Below, piece by piece: positions 32,271 through 42,341 of a DNA stretch of 64,000 bases (the stretch's first letter is position 1; each line of letters opens with the position of its first letter). This DNA comes from Corythucha ciliata. Its lineage: Eukaryota; Arthropoda; Insecta; Hemiptera; Tingidae. The notes beneath the pieces were generated by a model. It made no database searches, had not been told where the DNA came from, and saw only the letters and a list, made by a program, of their open reading frames with translations. The stretch covers positions 47,473,253 to 47,537,252 of the forward strand of contig CM075939.1 in the NCBI GenBank assembly GCA_038030265.1, in the 5' to 3' direction. The translations under genes and the position numbers were made by a program.

Positions 32271-33972
32271 CCATATGCGAACCGCTTTTTTGTTGTTTAC
32301 AGTTGTCTGTTATCAATTTATCAAGTCAGAGTTAATTTTTTTTGTGAGGTGACGAAGTGAAATGTATTTAAATTAATTTTCTAATCCATGCAACTTGAAA
32401 ATAATTTCGCGTGACTTAAACTGTAGCCATATTCAGTGAGAAACGCTTTATATCCAGTTCAATATCTGCTACCGGCATTTCGGTCACCACCTACTTCAAC
32501 TTTTTTCTGGCAATTAATCGTCGTACTGAGGTGAGATGAGACTCAACAATTATTTTGTCCACTGGGCTCAAAAGGCCTCACAAGTCTATATAATGCAGGG
32601 CGAACGTAATTGTGCTCTGTCCGATGGCTCCATAATTCTTCATAACGGTTTGATGAAACATCAAACTTGAACATAATGACAAAGAGGGACAAAAGCTGAA
32701 GGAAGTGACCACACGAAGTCTCGTAGCAATCGTTTTCTCTGCGCATGACGGAGTCGTTAGTAACATGAAAGGGTGGCGGGGTTAATTATATGTTCCGTTT
32801 TCTCTTTCTCTTCGCTTTCAGCCTTTCACACTGTATGGAGTGCAGCAGCTGTGCATGTCTGGTTTCCCGTTCTCCTCAGAAACTTATTCCCCCTGATACT
32901 GCGTTCTTTAGTCGTCCCATACCATGATTGGATATGGATATTATGAAATATAAGGGCGCATATCTGGAATGAGTGGTGCAGAGGCCATGTAGCCCTCCTC
33001 AAGGAGAAGACGTCACATTCGCAAAAAGTCATCAAAACGCCTTTTCAAATCTCATCTCATGAATTTATACCGGTCATACTTCACGAAGTTTTGGATAATT
33101 TTATCAAAGTACCTAATACGAGGCACGAGCGTGACTTATGCATCCCTAAAACAGCCGGTTCCTAGTCCAACGAAAAAGACTGGGACAAATCCGCATGACC
33201 CCACTGCCCCAGAAAATGTATAGAAGTGCAAGAAAACCGTAGCATGACAGCGACAACTGTGAGTCACACCGTAATAAGGTCCCATAGGACCCTGATCACC
33301 TAATAAATCTTTGTCTCCAATTATAAGGATAAGTCTCTGGTAATTCGAATACGATTGTTCGAAGATTCTTCAGTTGTACTGAAATCTTCGAACTTGAAGC
33401 TCCCAGGCACCTAACTCAAAGTGAACTGGGTAAGTAGATGCCAAGTCTAAGCATGCCTTGATTGGCTGACTAAGGCTTGCTTTTTCAGCTAGAATGAAGT
33501 GAAAATGCGATGCGTGATTGCGATGGATGACATTACTCGGCACATCGGCGGTTAATCCGATGTGTAAGAAAAACACTGAGCACTTGTGGTCAGATCCCCT
33601 TCTCTCTTTCACGACACACTCAACCTTCACTCATCCGACCTGTTTTGTGCATTCCATGTATCTGGTTCTTTGGCGTTAGTAGACCAAGGGTATCTAGTTT
33701 TTAATTTGCGACGTAGAAGGACACTTATTATGTTGCTATATTCGTTCATTTGGAATTATCGACCAGGTATGCACTCATATCGCTTGCTTTTTTAATTTTA
33801 TTTGCTGTTGACCTTATGTGTTGTTCATCTATGCCAATCAGGTCTTTAAGAAGATTTCAAATTAGATCGAAAGCTTGATCATAATCAAGTGCCCGTTTAT
33901 TTCTTTACAGCAACTCGGTACGTCACCGTTCCGCTGGTCGATAGAAAAGTCACCTATCAACAGTGAGAAGTG

Positions 33973-34012
33973 TATAATAATAATAATAATAATAATTATT
34001 ATTATTATTTAT
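33973..34012. repeat. (AAT)n-(ATT)n palindromic microsatellite
   Basis: Seven AAT-type units followed directly by ATT-type units, able to fold into a hairpin. Confidence 0.85.
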
Positions 34013-34105
34013 TAGCACGTTCCAACAATTGTTGTATAGCTTCGTCACAGGATTATTAAATCAATAAGTAAAGACTGCCTAATCGAACTCGGACGTGAAC
34101 GCGTT

Positions 34106-34300
34106 TTACGCGTTGACCATTAAAAAGTTCTTCAGCCACTTCTTGAACGTTCGCACTCCCAGAAGCATCGCTCTTGTCGGCAGCTTGTTGTGCAATTTTA
34201 CCTGGATGTGGTTTATGAGTCCGGGCCACGCTATCCGCAAGCCAATGCGGCCGGTTTCCGCCATAACCCTACTGAGTAGCTGCAAGCCCCCTTTAATTTG
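34106..34300 (-). pseudogene. Possible non-LTR ORF2 C-terminal scrap
   Basis: A minus-strand open stretch without its own start ends at TAA (34106-34108) and reads HIQVKLHNKLPTRAMLLGVR, then TFKKWLKNFL. The pattern of N-x-LP, R, and TFK-x-x-LK-x-x-L resembles the last residues of some non-LTR reverse transcriptases. Too short to be sure; no RT motif is left. Confidence 0.3.
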
Positions 34301-35054
34301 TCCGAAAATGGGATTTTTGATTTTTTAAACGATTGTGCCGATTTCACCCACCGGGAGGGCCGTGAGGCCTGTTCTGATCGAGGCTCTGCCTCGCGGGCGG
34401 GCTCCCAGGCTGTCTGGTGAATAAAAGTGTCAGGTTGTGGTTATAGATTATGTTTTATTCTCTCTTATTTTATGCGGACAGTATTGTTCTGATCAATTTT
34501 ACTAGACTTTTTTCCACTAGTGCAGCTCGCAAATCCCACTCTAAACCCTTCTAAAGCCAAACACTACTGGTAGAGCCTTTTTTGTATTTATTTTCCTGTA
34601 TCTATTTTGGATGTATGATCAAGATCAGCGGTCGTCAACCGGAGATTCGTAGTTTTCCAATTGACAGCTTCAGAACGAATGAGATTGACTTTACAATTTT
34701 TCTTTTTTCAACGAATTGAGGCAATAAATATTTGAAACTGGAAGAATTATATTATATTAATTAGGTTTATGATGATTTCTTCAATTTTATTATTATTACA
34801 GTATTTCAGTCGCAAAATCATTACGGCATTGTAGGCAGGATGAGCTGAGGGGTCCGTCGACCGTGGACTTGTGTTGATTGGGTCCATTGGGTCTGTGAGT
34901 TTGAAAAGGCCACCGATGGTCCAGATACTATGCTAACGTCCAGCCGTCGCTTCCGTGTCATTCTTAAGTGTAAAGAGGCGGTCACACTCTTTACTTCATG
35001 GGACAATATTGATATACGATTCAAGGGATTCTGGGTCAATTAATTATTATTTTA
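34301..35054. other. Gene-free stretch
   Basis: A G/C-richer segment at 34345-34420 (gggagggccgtgaggcctg) is followed by AT-rich DNA. Nothing recognised. Confidence 0.4.
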
Positions 35055-36197
35055 GGCAAGTCAAAAAGAACACTAAAAATAGCTAAAATAACAATTAAGC
35101 GGCTAGTTATGATTTTTAGTTTGTTGTTAGAACCAGTACCAGTAGTGTATATCCAAGTTTGTAGCATCGAAAAACCTGTGCTACTTTCGTAGCAGTCGAA
35201 AAACCGCGGAATATTAGCACTCTTCTCGTTTTCCTTTTATTATCTTTCCTAAACTACGCTTTCTTCGACAATACACGTGAACTACGTTTTTCAAGTAGGT
35301 ATATTAAATACGCTACAATTTGAAACCTGATCCAGCTCTGTAGGTCAGACGTTAGCCAAGATGCAGCTCTTCAAAATTGGTAATTTGTTTTCACAAAAAG
35401 AGTCCCCAAGTCTAAATATATGGAATTGATTTAACATTTATAAATATATGGAAGCAACAAGTTGGAAATTTCTAACGCTCTCTCCAAAACCTTGTGCGGA
35501 ACTGTGAGCCCTCGAATTTGTAATAGAAAATTTCTCAGAGGTTGGTTTCACTCAAAACAATATCACTTTTTTGGTTGCAAAAAAATACCAATTCATAACG
35601 GCTGTATCTTAAACATGTCTTTTTTTTTTTTTAATAAGTATATTGAATTTGCTTTAATTTGGGACCTGGCCCAGATCTGTAGATTAGATAGTAGCCAAGA
35701 TACAGCGCTTCAAAATTGGTAATTTGTTTTGCCAAAATGATGGAATTTTTGGCTTTGTTTTGTATGAAACTTACCACTGAGCAATGTTCTATCACAAATT
35801 GAATGCTAACAGCGCCAAATGAAGTTTTAGAGGGAGATTTTCAACTTTTTATAAACTTAAAATCTCTTTAAAAAACAATAAATTATTAATTTTGAAGAGC
35901 TGTATCTTGGCTACTACATCTGCCCCACAGAGCTGGGCTATGTCGCAAATTGTAGCGAATTTAATATACTTGAAAATTGTAGTTCGCGTTTATTAACGAT
36001 GAATGCATAGTTTAGGAGATAGAGTAAAAGCACTGGAAAAAGTGCAAATATTCCGCGGTTTTTCGAGTGCTATGAAAGTAGCACAGGTCTTTTGAAGCTG
36101 CAAACTTGGATTTAGACTACTGGCATTGGTCCTAACAACATATTAAAAAATCAGAACCAGCCGTTTAATTGCGATTTTATTGTTCTTGTTGCATCCC
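35055..36197. mobile_element. Foldback element with ~320-bp inverted arms
   Basis: Arms 35055-35385 and 35881-36197 are inverted copies along their whole length. Shared words in order: caattaa, cggct, ttgttag, ccagta, tccaagtttg, cctgtgctactttc, gaaaaaccgcggaatatt, cctaaact, tatattaaat, gctacaattt, cagctctg, tagccaagat, cagctcttcaaaatt. Between them 35635-35735 is a third, partial copy of the inner end of the left arm in direct orientation. No coding frame. It resembles a long-TIR foldback or MULE-like non-autonomous element; no clean target duplication was found. Confidence 0.75.
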
Positions 36198-36246
36198 ATT
36201 TTCAATTTTATCTAGTTGTACTCAAAGAGATTATATGTAGAATCAA

Positions 36247-36475
36247 CAAACGCGTACACGGCATAGCCGAATGCATATTTATTCTCCTTCACTTTTCGCC
36301 TTCTACTCATCTCTTCAAGCGAAACCCGAACAGAACAGATCCTGAAGAGTTTAGGTGGCGTTTGTCCGAAGAGGTTTGTTTGCTCGGTAAAAAAAAACTC
36401 CAGGAATTTCGGCTAGAGGGATGAGTATTAGTAGTGAAGGAGAAGATGTTTTCAGCTAAGCCGTGTACGCGTTTG
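36247..36475. mobile_element. 229-bp foldback MITE
   Basis: The perfect terminal repeat caaacgcgtacacggc (36247-36262) is inverted at 36460-36475, and the arms continue imperfectly for about 75 bases (tctccttcact in both). It starts 50 bases after the larger foldback element. Non-coding. Confidence 0.7.
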
Positions 36476-37572
36476 TAGGAGCTGTAAACTGATTAAATAC
36501 TAAATAGGACTGAACTGCATTGAAAATGGGACGCATTATTGAAACTGGTCTGCAAAAAAAATTAGGTAATACAACTTTTTTTCTAAATTGGTGAAAACTT
36601 CGTACGAAAAAAGTTTTCCGTGGCTGCGATTTGCTTGAGTTGAGGCTCTCGCTCGCTCTATCCAAAGTCGAGTACATCGGCATTCTTACGTAGACGAGTA
36701 ATGACGCGGAATTAATTTTGATTTCAGGACGAAGTCAAGCTTGGGGCGATAGGAATTGCTTTAAGAAACGATTTTAAAAATGAATGCTATAGTGATTTAA
36801 ATTTTACATGCAGAACGATATTTGACTGGAGAGGAGGTTCGTCACACAAACGTCCAGGGGCGCAGCATGAGAGGACACGGGTGGGCAGTTGCTTTCCAGC
36901 GAACGCATAATGGAGTAACCCACAGCCGACATTCATCGACGATAACAAATCCTGAAACGTTCGTCACCTTCTGATTACTTAAAGTGTGGAATTTATACAC
37001 TTACTCTCATTGTAAGCTCTTCCACAGGCTTCTGGAAATTTCACAGGAATTAACAGATCGTGTTCCTTTATACATAATTAATAATACGTCAGTAGAACGT
37101 CAATGTAGTCGAATATACCAATTTAGCAGTAAAATACTAACTTCAAACTCCTCGAGGAAATCAGCAATTTCACCTCAGGACGGGAACTGAACATTGGGCG
37201 TATAGAAAGGGCAATTATCCATCCAAGAAAACTCGCCTTTAATCGTGAACTACAGGTGTATCCTTCTCATGTCAAAAACCGACATTTTTGCCATAGTTAA
37301 TGATACTTTAGCCACTGATTTTCAAATGTTGTCCTCAGCAACTTACTGTTTTCGTTAATTACTATCTTAGCTGGGCCTCTCAAGCTGAATATCCGGCATA
37401 ATATTGGCGTATAGTCGGAGGCAGTTAAGAAATTGAAGTTCCTGCAGTACAAAATGCTCTAAATTCTCTCTAATTTTGGGTTTCACTGGCGTTTATGAGT
37501 ACAAGTGACAATAAAAATAGACCTTGCAAAACAATAACCCTTGTAAGTTACCTTAGCTACAGCAAGCTTAGC

Positions 37573-37703
37573 TTTTTATTGATATAGCTTCTACATGTGG
37601 AGGTGTTATCTAGCGTGATAAATTTTTCCCTACCCCGGATTGGTTTCAACTTCATCACTATAGAGCTGAATAACTTGGTTTTCTATACAACTTTGGTGGT
37701 CAA
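37573..37703 (-). repeat. Dispersed repeat R, copy in minus orientation
   Basis: Reverse-complement partner of 32143-32270, 5.3 kb away. It could be a dispersed family or the two ends of a lost element. Confidence 0.6.
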
Positions 37704-39337
37704 CGTCCGTAACATAATGGGGGAAAAGTAGTCAGTTGGCCTAAAGTGACGAGAACAGAAGACATGGTTTCTGATACATTTATATACAAGCAAGCTCCCA
37801 AGCCTTTCGGCGGTCGACTTTCTCCCAACACTGGGCTAATTGATAGCTGACACCGTTGAACCCTCAATTTTTGGGAAACAATGAAATGACAGTGTTGTGT
37901 CTCGGTTACGATGGGAAGAGCAACCAAAGACACAACAGTTTTCTCTAGATTCACCCTTGAGAGACATCCCACGAGCGCCCTATCATTTCTTTATTGGTAC
38001 TCGCCAGCTCACCGTTTCGTTTTAGTGCTCAGAGAACGGCACGGTTTCAGCAAAATGGTCGAAAACGTTTTTGAATCGGTGTTTTCGAGTTTTCCCGCTT
38101 CAGCAAATAGCCGACAGTGAAAGTTTCTGTACGGGTGTACTGCGCCCCCGCATAACCGTCTTGTTTTCTTGATTCGGTGATGCCAATGGTACAAGATCGA
38201 GGCCTCCTCGTCACCATCGGATTATTTAGCCGTAGTTCACAGTAAACAAGTGTCACTGACCAACATTTTTGATACATGAACTTCCACATTGTAGAAAACC
38301 TTGTTGTAGTTTGTTGTCAAACGACAACAACAAATCACATGGAGTACCGGACTCAATGTTTCTCTGAAACGCCGCCAGACATCGTATCCCTTAGCTACAG
38401 TTCGCTGGGTTCTAACAGTTATTTATTCAGTTTCAAGAGGTCCGGTTTTTGTAGGAATGCTGATAAAGAATGCCGGTCATCAAGCCCCCCCCCCTCCTTA
38501 TTGCTGCTGACCCGTCTCTACCCCGAAAAAATTGCGTGGCTCGGTGTCGGTGCAAACTAATGTACTATTCAACATTTACATCTTCGCTTCCCATGTAGCC
38601 CTTTCATTCGAAATTGGTTCCGGCTCTGAAGGAGCCGGACGTACATAAAATGCAAGTGCAAACTTGCCAAGGCCACCGTAAAACAAGCAAAACTTGTGAA
38701 TAAGGGGCCAATACGTTCAGGAATGATGAGGTTGGGCATGAAAGAGATGGACAGAAAAAAAATGTTAAAATGGTAAGTTTTCAGATTTTGCCACAGTGAG
38801 TTTCATTACTATTATATGACGACCGTAATCTCCGCACACGCGGGGAGAACAAACTCCTTGGGAGGCCAATCAGCCAAGCTCCTCATGGTGTCTCCTGGGT
38901 AACGCGGGTAGGCTTCCTTTCACTTATTTATAGTAAGCTATGGGATGGAGGGAATATACGTATAGGAACGTAAGCTGAATGTAGGTGATGCATCAAATAC
39001 TTTTCCTTATCGGTCGTGCACCGCAACTGTACCATTTCAAAATCGGCCTTCACAAATCCGGACGCAACTAGACTGCTGTTGCTTATGTAATGTTTCTCTT
39101 GAGCAATTCCTTTTGCTTTGTTCTCGATATGAGAACACCAGGTCGATGTACAATTTTTCAACCGACTTGAAGAGGTTCTTGATCTAAGCGTTATGTAGCT
39201 GCTATCATGAAATTTATACGCAATCAGAAATTACAAAAGCCCTGAAAAACAAACGAAAAGAATCATCCATAGATATTCTGAATAAAAGGAAAACTTATCT
39301 GATGCATCCGTATTGGTTGAAGCGCATCTTCGCTGTG

Positions 39338-39942
39338 TAGATGTTGCAGTAAAAGACCGACGGTTGGTAACGCTTCGATTAAAGTTCGAATGATTCATGA
39401 AAGTCGGAAACTTCTCCTAAAAAGCGGAAGCACCGGGCTTTTACCAGGCAGGTTAATGAGCGGTATCCCCTAGGGGTGTTGGTGAATGTTGAACGACCCA
39501 GACCTCTGCTCCTCACGATCTACCTCGCCTCTCCTTCTTTATAATTCTCCTCAAATTGTAAATTAGGCAGTAATTAAGTCAGGAGTGATCATTTCAACCG
39601 TTCATTTCAAGGGGAGACGAGTGATATGTGCCGTGGGGAAGTTGGTTGGTAGAGGGAGGATTTCAAGGACGCGGGAGAAGCTTGCGTGGTGGAGCAGTGG
39701 ACCAAGGGACGGTGGGGATTACGCTACGTACATTCACCAAAACTGTCTGGTTCTTTATTTGAGGCATTTCGGACTTTTATCATGCTTGCATGAGAATCCT
39801 ATAAGATTTACCGTATTTCGAGTGGTAAAAGTCCGAAATTAATGAATCGTGTGAACTGAATCCGACGTCGCTGGTGAATGCTAGGATTTACTGGTAAATG
39901 CTAAGATTAACCAACCGTCAGTCTTTTACCGTAACGTAGACA
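39338..39942. repeat. Inverted-repeat pair, possible MITE
   Basis: Arms 39338-39372 (gcagtaaaagaccgacggtt) and 39907-39942 (aaccgtcagtcttttaccg) are inverted. Inside, a second stem pairs atttcggacttttatca (39768) with tggtaaaagtccgaaat (39821). No coding frame. Confidence 0.45.
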
Positions 39943-40164
39943 GTAGAGAATTCATCGTGTGCACCTAGACGACAAAGTGGACGTCACAAATAAAATCAAA
40001 TTTCATATCGTTATAGTTATTTATCTTTGTAATGTGGGCAAAATAGTCCGGAAGTTAAAGGGCAAATTTTAGGCTAACATTGCGTACAACTATGCGAATT
40101 TAGGCAAACTAAGTGATGTCACTAGGCAGGAATGTTCTATATACCTGTAATATTAATAAATCAC

Positions 40165-40420
40165 GATTCGAGTTTCGAGAAAAAATGACTCCCCGGCGGG
40201 ATTTGAACCCGCAACCTCTGGATTACCAGTCCAGCACGCTGCCAATTGTGCCACGGAGACGCCTTTGGGAGTCGTACTCCTAGGGATAAGATAAGCCGAA
40301 CCCCACCCAGGTCCATTGTTTCCCGAAACTCTAGGCGTTTCTCCTGATTGGTAAACCACGCCGAATTTTATCTTATCTAGATGTTGTTAGACGGATATAA
40401 TGAATAATTCTGTCGCCGTT
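40165..40420 (-). repeat. tRNA-Thr-bearing dispersed repeat, copy 1
   Basis: On the minus strand: a roughly 160-base head (cggcgacagaa..., gataaaattcggcgtggttt, aggagaaacgcctagagttt, tggacctgggtggggttcgg), the tRNA unit, then attttttctcgaaactc. The head and tRNA match 58145-58390. The head begins right after an A18 run (complement of 40421-40438). Confidence 0.8.
40188..40260 (-). tRNA. tRNA-Thr(GGT)-like
   Basis: 73 bases, no intron. The anticodon arm is ctgga / tccag around loop ctggtaa, giving anticodon GGT (Thr). The T arm gcggg-ttcaaat-cccgc is perfect; the D arm has two wobble pairs. Promoter boxes fit: tggcacaattgg (A) and ggttcaaatcc (B). The acceptor stem has a G1-G72 clash and one wobble. 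A T-run follows on the same strand (atttttt), which could end Pol III transcription. As the unit sits in a repeat, it is either a duplicated tRNA gene or a tRNA-derived SINE. Confidence 0.65.
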
Positions 40421-42239
40421 TTTTTTTTTTTTTTTTAGTTGCAGTCTACCTGTAGGATTCCTTGTCACTTCATGGTTGACGAAAAACTCATTATGAAGCG
40501 AACAAACGAAGGATTTCACAGGCAGCTGTAAATATTCCATGCCAATAGCTTTCGCCCACTTTTCGATCACCACAGGGTACTGAAATATGATGAAAATTGG
40601 CTGTAGCTAATCTATTATGTACGAACATAATAGAACCTACACGAGTTTGCTTTGACAGTTTTGCAAAGCTTGAATTTGAATGTGTTGTGAATTTTGAATG
40701 GTTAAAAAAAGGGACGTCATATAAGAAATAACATTGTCTCTCGTTGGAACCCGCACTTGCGGCATTTTTTTTCGACACCTCTGAATAGGGTCTCAGGAGT
40801 TTTGGGGAGTAAAGGCCGGCCCTTCACTCCATCATTCACCCGTCCGATCCGACACCAGCCATTCTCCTGTGTCGGTGTATGAGGTAGTCCACGGTACATT
40901 CTATTTATTTCCCTCTCCATACAAATGTGTGACTGTTAATGGATCGGAAACGTGCAGTATAGCGTGATAGGTCTAAATCGAAATTTTCACACTGAACAAG
41001 TGAATATTATGTAAATTACCGCCGATTGTTATACAAAACGAAACTTTGTCCACGACCGACCATCCAATTGAAGGGCCAAACCATTTGTGCAGTGGGGAAC
41101 AAACATGTCATCGGCATTTTACCCTTTTAAAAATGTCATACTTATATAAATTATTTGAATAACTTACCTGGTATGTATTGAAAAATAATAAGTCTCAATC
41201 TTACCTTACTTAGCTCTGATTTCCAGTGCGTCACTCTGCTAGAGGGGGAAGTGGGGAAAATCTTCGTGAACGAGGATCATCATCCAAGCGTGATATCTAT
41301 CTTGATAACATTATGTTTCTTTCAATTTTGGTTTTTGTAGACATTTTGTATTTAGCGGATTTTAGCCCTCAAGGTGACGAAGCGCAGCCAATCGGGAGCA
41401 AAAGTCCCAACCCACAAACCGCTTCATTTTTTTAATATAGAAATCATGGGAAGTTTTCAAGTCTTCGCGATGGAAACCGAACGAACGATCTCGGTGGGCT
41501 CGAGTGCGAGCCGGCCACTTTTCACCTCGCCTAAGAGGAAGAATAGTCCTCGTCAAAAACGCGTCAAATTCGACTCTTTCACTGACAGTGCCATTCGTTT
41601 TAAAGTTCGCGAGTTCTATACATATTAATGAAAAGCAATGCCCTTCTATTAAAATTTTCCACAAGGTGTTGTGAACTGCTGCTTACATCTCCTTGGGTTT
41701 AGGTGAAGAAGTGCCTGTCTAATCGTAAGATACTTATTGAGCGGCCAAAAATTGCAGCCCGTAGGGTATCCTACCTGAAGGAGATAAAACAGCATCGAGA
41801 GCCCAATACGAACATAGTCTTGAACGTACACGCAAGAGTCCCATAACGTTATTATTCTGTTGGCAGTCGGATAAGACGCATCAACGGCTACACTCGTGAA
41901 TTAGGTAAGCAGGAGGTTGTTATAATTTCTTCAGCACCAAAACAGTTTCACATGACTTTATATTTTAGGCAAAGGAAATCGACTTATTGCTGCTCATTGA
42001 GATGGTGAGCAAGCCTTTGTTAGGGACGATCTTCTGACTTTCAAGTCCTCAAGTATTTCAAGGGACTCTCCGTCCTTGAATGCTAAGAATTTCTCAAAAT
42101 GGCTTAGCACGTGCTTCCTACCCAACATGCCGACACACCGTGAGTTATCATTGCATCGAGAAAAACAATACCTACCCCGAATTCCAGTAGCCTTTTCGAC
42201 GTTGTTCTGTGTCATATAAATACAACGTATTCAATAACA
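40421..42239. other. Gene-free stretch
   Basis: A T18 run at 40421, then no recognisable feature. Open frames (40491-40778 minus, 41362-41664 minus, 41374-41628 plus) have no known domain. Confidence 0.4.
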
Positions 42240-42341
42240 TGAAAACTAATGGTCGTTTATTTTTTTTAATGACATTGGCAGGGTACCATAAAGCCATATT
42301 CTCAGTAGCTTTCAAGTCAGGACTAATATTTTAAAATTAAC

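Larger units (their letters stand above)
31080..34105. other. Gene-free region with small repeats
   Basis: No gene recognised. It contains repeat copies at 31834-31930 and 32143-32270, an (AT)n tract at 31946, a palindrome cactagcggcgctagtg near 32057, a hairpin at 33358-33394 (gttcgaagatt / aatcttcgaac) and an (AAT)n(ATT)n palindrome at 33973. Open frames are short and featureless. Confidence 0.5.
36480..40150. other. Gene-free region
   Basis: No gene recognised. It includes repeat R (37573-37703) and an inverted-repeat pair at 39338/39942. Short open frames have no family resemblance. Confidence 0.45.

Noticed and set aside
34345..34440. G/C-rich segment as possible rRNA or R2-target remnant
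   Set aside because: No match to rRNA core sequences that I can recognise.
40421..40438. Poly(T) as the 3' tail of a SINE containing the tRNA unit
   Set aside because: On the tRNA strand the A-run lies before the head, not after the tail, so it is at the wrong end for a tail of that unit.
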